64,000 nt of DNA. It comes from Bacteroidales bacterium (GTDB lineage: Bacteria; Bacteroidota; Bacteroidia; Bacteroidales; F082). Positions within the stretch are counted from its first letter, which is position 1. The number at the start of each line of letters is the position of its first letter. Below are positions 59,606 through 64,000 of the stretch, in pieces. Where the stretch lies: contig JAFPWT010000008.1 in NCBI GenBank assembly GCA_017394865.1, forward strand, positions 62,001 through 126,000, written 5' to 3'. Made by a program: the position numbers and the translations under genes. The notes beneath the pieces were generated by a model. That model saw only the letters and a list, made by a program, of their open reading frames with translations. It ran no database searches and had not been told where the DNA came from.

Positions 59606-60609
59606 AGTGTCCTCACCAGTTTCATCATTTCGAGAAGGGCCTCTGTCACCAGTGATTCAGTAACATGTTGGTCGAGGACAGGCTTTTCGACCGCTTTAAG
59701 CAACACGAAGGAGGTCTGTCCGTCACGGTTCTTCTTATCATGGTCGAGATAAGACATGATGGCTTCGATATCGCCGATGCCCAGGTTGACCTCAGCTTCT
59801 GAAAGCAGGGAGGGCAAACGCTGTTCGTAGTCGATCAGCGCTGACTCGTTGAGATCGCACAACTGCACCGAAAGCCACAAAGCGCACCACATGCCTAGTG
59901 CCACTGCCTCGCCATGGGTGAGCGGTGTTTCAGTGGTCAGCGAATAAGCCTCAAGGGCATGGCCGATGGTATGACCAAAGTTGAGGACATGACGCTTACC
60001 TAAATCGCGATAGTCCTGCTCCACAATGTCTTTCTTGATCTCTCCGGCGCGGAGGATGTACTGTTCGTAGTTGTCCTCCGACACATCGAGCAAGTCCTCG
60101 TCGGCCACAAAGCCATATTTGACCATCTCGGCGATGCCAGAGAGCAATTCCCTGTCAGGCAGCGTACTGAGGAAGATAGGGTTGACCATCACCTCGATAG
60201 GTTCGGCAAAAGTACCGATTTGGTTTTTGCAACCGACGAAGTCCACCCCGTTCTTGCCTCCAATGGACGCATCGACCATGGCCAGCAAGGTGGTGGGCAC
60301 GTTGACGAAACGGATGCCCCGTTGGTAACACGAAGCGGCAAAGCCACCCATGTCGGTGACCGTTCCACCGCCCAAGTTGACGAGAACAGCGTTACGGTCG
60401 GCATTGTGCTTGAGCAACGCCTTCCAGATACGTTGCACCGTACCGAGGGTCTTGTACCGCTCCCCAGCCTTCACCACAATCTCAACGGCATGTTCACAGC
60501 CCAGCCAATGTTCCAGCTCAGGGAGCCAGTACATGGCCACGTTGGCGTCGGTCAACACAAAGACCTGCGAGGCCTCAGCAAGGGTTTCCTTCAGTTCTTC
60601 AAGCCTCAT
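59602..60609 (-). CDS. aroB: 3-dehydroquinate synthase
   Basis: A 335-residue second enzyme of the shikimate pathway, converting DAHP to 3-dehydroquinate with NAD and a metal ion. Motifs: NLGGGTVTDMGGFAASCYQRG, VPTTLLAMVDASIGGKNGVDF, KKDIVEQDYRDLGKRHVLNFGHTIGHALE, LTHGEAVALGMW. Overlaps both tsaE and aroA by 4 bp. Confidence 0.95.
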   Translation of the reverse strand: MRLEELKETLAEASQVFVLTDANVAMYWLPELEHWLGCEHAVEIVVKAGERYKTLGTVQRIWKALLKHNADRNAVLVNLGGGTVTDMGGFAASCYQRGIRFVNVPTTLLAMVDASIGGKNGVDFVGCKNQIGTFAEPIEVMVNPIFLSTLPDRELLSGIAEMVKYGFVADEDLLDVSEDNYEQYILRAGEIKKDIVEQDYRDLGKRHVLNFGHTIGHALEAYSLTTETPLTHGEAVALGMWCALWLSVQLCDLNESALIDYEQRLPSLLSEAEVNLGIGDIEAIMSYLDHDKKNRDGQTSFVLLKAVEKPVLDQHVTESLVTEALLEMMKLVRTL

Positions 60610-61034
60610 ACCGTCTCGATTTCAATGTAACGCTCATCGTCAGTCTCGCCAGGGCGGATGTTCACCCGAATATGGTTTTCGGGCAACAACGGCTCGATCA
60701 TCTCGGGCCACTCGATCAGGCAAAGGTTGCCACTATAGAAATAGTTCTCGAAACCGATGTCATAGGCCTCCTCCAGCTTTTTGATCCGGTAGAAGTCAAA
60801 ATGATAGACCGGCTCGCCCTCGTCGGTGACATATTCGTTAACGATGGCGAAGGTGGGGCTGTTGACTTCGTCAGTGACTCCCATGCGATGGCACAGGTTC
60901 TTGATTAAAGTCGTTTTTCCAGCGCCCATGGAGCCATAAAAAGCCACCACATCGGCTTTATCGCGCAATGAAATCAGATGGTCGGAGACTTCGTCGAGGC
61001 CATCCACACTAGAGATATGAAAGGTCGTTTTCAT
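60606..61034 (-). CDS. tsaE: tRNA threonylcarbamoyladenosine biosynthesis ATPase TsaE
   Basis: A 142-residue P-loop ATPase of the t6A tRNA modification complex. Walker A YGSMGAGKTTLIKNLC (~35-50), the family motif VNSPTFAIVNEYV (~60-72), and VYHFDFYRIKKLEE. Overlaps porX and aroB by 4 bp, a compact four-gene operon. Confidence 0.94.
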   Translation of the reverse strand: MKTTFHISSVDGLDEVSDHLISLRDKADVVAFYGSMGAGKTTLIKNLCHRMGVTDEVNSPTFAIVNEYVTDEGEPVYHFDFYRIKKLEEAYDIGFENYFYSGNLCLIEWPEMIEPLLPENHIRVNIRPGETDDERYIEIETV

Positions 61035-62587
61035 CGTTTCGAAGAGAGGGCTATGACGGGGATCAGCATCTCGCTCATAGAGATGCCACCGTGTTGGAAG
61101 GTGTTCCGGTAATAACTGACATAATAGTTATAGTTGTTCGGGTAGGCGAAGAAGTCGCCCGAGCCAGCGAACACATACGTGGTGCTGAGGTTGATGCGAG
61201 GCAGGCAGATCGTCTCAGGAGCCTTCACCTCGAACACCTCCTTAGGATTGTATTTCAGGTTCTTGCCGTATTTATAGCGTAGGTTGGTGTTGACTTCGCG
61301 ATCGCCCAAAATCTTGACTGGGTTCTTGACATAGGTGGAACCGTGGTCAGTGGTGACGATCATGCTGCAGCCCTTGTCAGCGATGAAACGCATCATGTCG
61401 AGCAGGCTGGAGTGTTCGAACCAAGAGTACATCAGCGAGCGGTAGGCTTCCTCGTCGTCGGCCAGTTCGCGGATGATTTCCATCTCGGTACGGGCATGCG
61501 AGAGCATATCGACGAAGTTATACACGATGATGTTGATTTTGTTCTGCATCAGGTTCGACATCTGCTCATAGAGCTTCTTGCCCGCCTGGAGGTTCAGCAC
61601 TTTATTGTATGAGTACTTGATGTTTTTACCAAAGCGTTTCAGTTGTTCGCCGAAAAGCTCGCCCTCGAACTGGTTTTTGGTGCCTTCATCGTCCTCGTCG
61701 ACCCACCATTTCGGGAAGCGGCGGCGAATCTCAAGGGGCATCAGTCCCGCGAAAAGCGAATTGCGGGCATATTGCGTGGAGGTAGGCAGGATGCTGTAAT
61801 ATACCTCGTCGGCATCGACGCGGAAGTAGTTCTCGAGGATCGGCTGAATGGCCTTCCACTGATCGTAACGGAGGTTGTCGATGACGATGAGGAACAGGGG
61901 ACGGTCGCTGTCGTCGAGACGGGGCAGCACCTTGTCGCGGACAAGGGTATGCGACATCACAGGTTTCTCGGACTTGCCCTGGATCCAGTTGATATAGTTA
62001 CGTTCCACATAGCGGGTAAAGAGCGCGTCGGCTTCCTGCTTTTGTTCAGCCAAGATCTGCTTGATGCCGTCGTCGGATGATTTCTGCAGTTCCAGCTCCC
62101 AACGGACCAGCTTTTTATAGAGAGTAATCCACTCGTCGTAATTCAGGTTGTTGTTCAGCTCCATGGCGATGCTACGGAACTCTTGCTGGTAGCTGAGGGT
62201 CGACTTCTCGTCGCGGAGCTTGCGGTTTTCAAGGTTACGCTTGAGCGACAGAAGGATTTGGTTGGGGTTGACCGGCTTGATGAGGTAGTCGGCAATGTTG
62301 GAGCCGATGGCCGACTCCATAATGGTTTCCTCCTCGCTCTTGGTGATCATCACCACAGGGAGGTTGGGGTATTCGCGTTTGATGACTTCGAGGGCCTCTA
62401 TTCCGCTTACGCCAGGCATCTGCTCATCGAGAAACACGATGTCGAACGGGCGTTCGCGGACCAAGTCGATGGCATCGGCGCCGCTGTTGGCGGTAACAAC
62501 CTCGTAGCCTTTCTGTTCCAGAAACATGATATGGGGCTTCAGAAGGTCAATTTCGTCGTCAGCCCAGAGAATGGTGGTTTTATCCAT
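61031..62587 (-). CDS. porX: PorX-like response regulator with PglZ domain
   Basis: A 518-residue protein: receiver domain at ~1-120 with acidic pocket ADDE and phospho-acceptor Asp54 (DIVFLDEQMPG), followed by a helical linker and a PglZ-type alkaline-phosphatase-fold domain (~200-518). Putative active-site parts: LIVIDNLRYDQWKAI, YYSILPTSTQYARN, and IVTTDHGSTYVK. PorX with PorY controls T9SS gene expression in Porphyromonas and hydrolyses cyclic oligonucleotides. Here it heads porX-tsaE-aroB-aroA. The cargo proteins at 1-1101 and 13704 show that T9SS is active in this organism. Confidence 0.93.
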   Translation of the reverse strand: MDKTTILWADDEIDLLKPHIMFLEQKGYEVVTANSGADAIDLVRERPFDIVFLDEQMPGVSGIEALEVIKREYPNLPVVMITKSEEETIMESAIGSNIADYLIKPVNPNQILLSLKRNLENRKLRDEKSTLSYQQEFRSIAMELNNNLNYDEWITLYKKLVRWELELQKSSDDGIKQILAEQKQEADALFTRYVERNYINWIQGKSEKPVMSHTLVRDKVLPRLDDSDRPLFLIVIDNLRYDQWKAIQPILENYFRVDADEVYYSILPTSTQYARNSLFAGLMPLEIRRRFPKWWVDEDDEGTKNQFEGELFGEQLKRFGKNIKYSYNKVLNLQAGKKLYEQMSNLMQNKINIIVYNFVDMLSHARTEMEIIRELADDEEAYRSLMYSWFEHSSLLDMMRFIADKGCSMIVTTDHGSTYVKNPVKILGDREVNTNLRYKYGKNLKYNPKEVFEVKAPETICLPRINLSTTYVFAGSGDFFAYPNNYNYYVSYYRNTFQHGGISMSEMLIPVIALSSKR

Positions 62588-62616
62588 AGATTAAAAATTC
62601 AATTTATGATTTAACG

Positions 62617-62624
62617 CAAAGATA
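62617..62624 (-). promoter_or_regulatory. -7 box of the porX operon
   Basis: TATCTTTG on minus, about 30 nt before ATG 62587. No TTG at standard spacing is visible. Confidence 0.6.
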
Positions 62625-62636
62625 GCAATTATATTG

Positions 62637-62644
62637 TATTTTTG
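62637..62644 (+). promoter_or_regulatory. -7 box of the HD-domain gene, nearly leaderless
   Basis: TATTTTTG ends only 4 nt before ATG 62649. The expected start of transcription falls at or next to the A of ATG, so this mRNA would be leaderless or nearly so. Confidence 0.6.
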
Positions 62645-62648
62645 CGGC

Positions 62649-63890
62649 ATGAATACAAACAAGAAAAAAATCGTCAACGATCCGATTTACGGATTTGTCA
62701 GTATCCCTGACGAGTTGCATTTCGATATTATCGAGCATCCTTATTTTCAAAGACTTCGTCGTATCAAGCAGGTCAGTTTGACCAATCTGGTCTATCCCGG
62801 GGCCAACCACACACGGTTCGCCCACAGTTTGGGAGCGATGCACCTGATGCGTCGTGCCGTACAGCTATTGCGGAGGAAGGGGTATGAGATCAGCGACGAG
62901 GAGCTTGAGGCTGCCTCGCTGGCCATTCTGCTTCACGACAGCGGACACGGACCGTTCTCGCACACCTTGGAAAACAGCATTGTTTCGGGCATCACCCACG
63001 AAGACCTCTCGCTGCTTCTCATGAAGAAGTTCAACGAGCTTCACGACGGCAGGTTGGATATGGCCATCAATATCTTCACGGGACAATATGAGAAAGGATT
63101 CCTGAGCAAACTCATCTCAAGCCAGTTGGATGTGGACCGTATCGACTACCTGAAGCGCGACAGCTTTTTCACTGGTGTGGCTGAAGGCAACGTGAACGCC
63201 GAACGCCTGTTGGACATGATGGAGGTGGTGGGCAACGAACTGGCCATCGAGGCCAAGGGAATCTATTCGGTGGAGAGTTTCCTGGTGTCGCGCCGCATCA
63301 TGTACTGGCAGGTCTACATGCACAAGACGGTGCTGAGTGCCGAATACATGTTACGTGAGATCCTGAAGCGGGCGAGGCTCATCAGCCAGGATCGCGACTT
63401 GCCGGCCACCCCTGCCCTGTCGTACTTCCTGAGGCACCAAGGCAATTTCGACGAGGCTGACCATTTGGACGAGGTCTTGGAGGCTTTCGGACGACTCGAC
63501 GACTTCGACGTGATGACAGCGGTGAAGCTGTGGAGCGACGATCCAGACTTTGTGCTCAGCGAGCTCTGCCGCAGGCTTATCAACCGGCAGTTGTTTAAGA
63601 TCGAGATTGCGCAGGAGCCTTTTGATCCTGCCTACAAGGACGAAATCCTGCACCGCATCGCCGAGCACTACGGCATCACGCTTTACGACGCCAGTTTCAT
63701 GTTGCTGCAAGGCATCTCATCGAACCACGCCTACCATCCCAAGAAGTCGGCCATCAACATCCTTTACAAGGACGGCACCGTCAAAGACATCAGCGTGGCT
63801 TCCGACCAGTTGAACATCTCGGTACTCTCGCAGCCCGTCATCAAGCACTTCATCTGCTATCCCAAGGAACTGAAAATGAACGGAAAATAA
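62649..63890 (+). CDS. HD-domain phosphohydrolase (dGTPase-like)
   Basis: A 413-residue metal-dependent phosphohydrolase. HD-domain residues: HTRFAHSLGAMHLMRRAV (H), LAILLHDSGHGPFSHTLE (HD), and DVDRIDYLKRDSFFTG (second Asp). The N-terminus KIVNDPIYGFVSIPDEL is typical of Bacteroidota members of the SAMHD1/dGTPase-related family. Start at ATG 62649; an in-frame TTG at 62634 lies before the transcription start. Substrate likely a dNTP, not shown. Confidence 0.9.
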   Translation: MNTNKKKIVNDPIYGFVSIPDELHFDIIEHPYFQRLRRIKQVSLTNLVYPGANHTRFAHSLGAMHLMRRAVQLLRRKGYEISDEELEAASLAILLHDSGHGPFSHTLENSIVSGITHEDLSLLLMKKFNELHDGRLDMAINIFTGQYEKGFLSKLISSQLDVDRIDYLKRDSFFTGVAEGNVNAERLLDMMEVVGNELAIEAKGIYSVESFLVSRRIMYWQVYMHKTVLSAEYMLREILKRARLISQDRDLPATPALSYFLRHQGNFDEADHLDEVLEAFGRLDDFDVMTAVKLWSDDPDFVLSELCRRLINRQLFKIEIAQEPFDPAYKDEILHRIAEHYGITLYDASFMLLQGISSNHAYHPKKSAINILYKDGTVKDISVASDQLNISVLSQPVIKHFICYPKELKMNGK

Positions 63891-63950
63891 TTTTTTTCAG
63901 TTTTTCATGAAACATTTTGGAAAAACCGCTACTTACAGTTGCCGATGAAC

Positions 63951-63992
63951 AAAAAAAATGACTGGATGGGGCCGTCGCGGCAGCATCCAGTC
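63951..63992 (-). terminator. Rho-independent terminator of a gene beyond the right edge
   Basis: GACTGGATG (63960-63968) pairs with CATCCAGTC (63984-63992). Read on minus, the hairpin is followed by a run of eight T (63958-63951). A minus-strand gene outside the window must end here, converging on the HD gene. Confidence 0.75.
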
Positions 63993-64000
63993 TGTCGAGA

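Noticed and set aside
63945..64000. Possible new plus-strand gene starting at 63945 or 63958
   Set aside because: The stretch is a perfect hairpin with a T-run on minus, a terminator, so a coding start there is unlikely.
1..64000. CRISPR arrays, tRNA or rRNA genes, insertion sequences
   Set aside because: No regular spaced repeats, cloverleaf-like genes, transposase motifs or terminal inverted repeats were seen by eye.

Overview
The window looks like chromosomal DNA of an uncultured or poorly known member of the Bacteroidales (phylum Bacteroidota). Evidence: promoters carry the Bacteroidota -7 box TAnnTTTG (often TATCTTTG) with a TTG about 19-20 bp upstream. Most starts lack a Shine-Dalgarno. 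Two large secreted proteins end in type IX secretion (T9SS) type A sorting domains. A PorX-like T9SS regulator is present. Coding GC is roughly 50% with very AT-rich spacers. I see no tRNA, rRNA, CRISPR array or insertion sequence.

Layout. 1-1101: 3' end of a CotH-type secreted protein. 1.2-4.0 kb: ABC transporter operon (ATPase, two sister permeases, short GntR regulator) with a YtrA-like operator. 4.0-6.1 kb: Hsp20 and an SPFH/NfeD pair. 6.2-8.3 kb: Dcp-type M3 peptidase lipoprotein. 8.3-12.9 kb (minus): capsule export and control operon of Wza, a Wzc-type tyrosine kinase and a CpsB-type phosphatase; the kinase is fused to a C-terminal AraC DNA-binding domain. 12.9-13.7 kb: an 830-bp non-coding gap with a strong small-RNA candidate on the minus strand. 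13.7-19.9 kb: a 1939-residue T9SS adhesin-like protein and a 101-residue exported partner. 20.0-20.9 kb: two sister DUF5618-like proteins.

21.0-58.3 kb: about 40 minus-strand genes, tightly packed and mostly overlapping, form one surface-glycan cluster. From its promoter end it holds a CCG-type Fe-S protein, WbpD- and WbpE-like amino-sugar enzymes, a priming sugar-phosphate transferase, a Wzm/Wzt exporter, and a fucose module (nucleotidyltransferase-GHMP kinase fusion, fucose permease, mutarotase, Gmd, Fcl, fucosyltransferases). Many glycosyltransferases, methyltransferases and hexapeptide acyltransferases follow. Then comes an acyl-building module (ACP, SDR, KAS III, FkbH, second ACP), and a 2-epimerase and deacetylase-like genes close the cluster.

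58.4-62.6 kb (minus): porX-tsaE-aroB-aroA operon. 62.6-63.9 kb: HD-domain phosphohydrolase. A minus-strand terminator at the right edge belongs to a gene outside the window.

How they fit: the large cluster probably makes a fucose-containing, acylated surface glycan (O-antigen, capsule or A-LPS-like) exported by Wzm/Wzt. The Wza/Wzc/CpsB operon may serve a Wzy-type route. The T9SS cargo proteins and PorX suggest that part of the glycan may anchor secreted proteins, as A-LPS does in Porphyromonas. The points most worth attention are the kinase-AraC fusion, the FkbH/KAS III/ACP module, the nucleotidyltransferase-GHMP fusion, the candidate small RNA, and a sharply AT-rich patch inside aroA.
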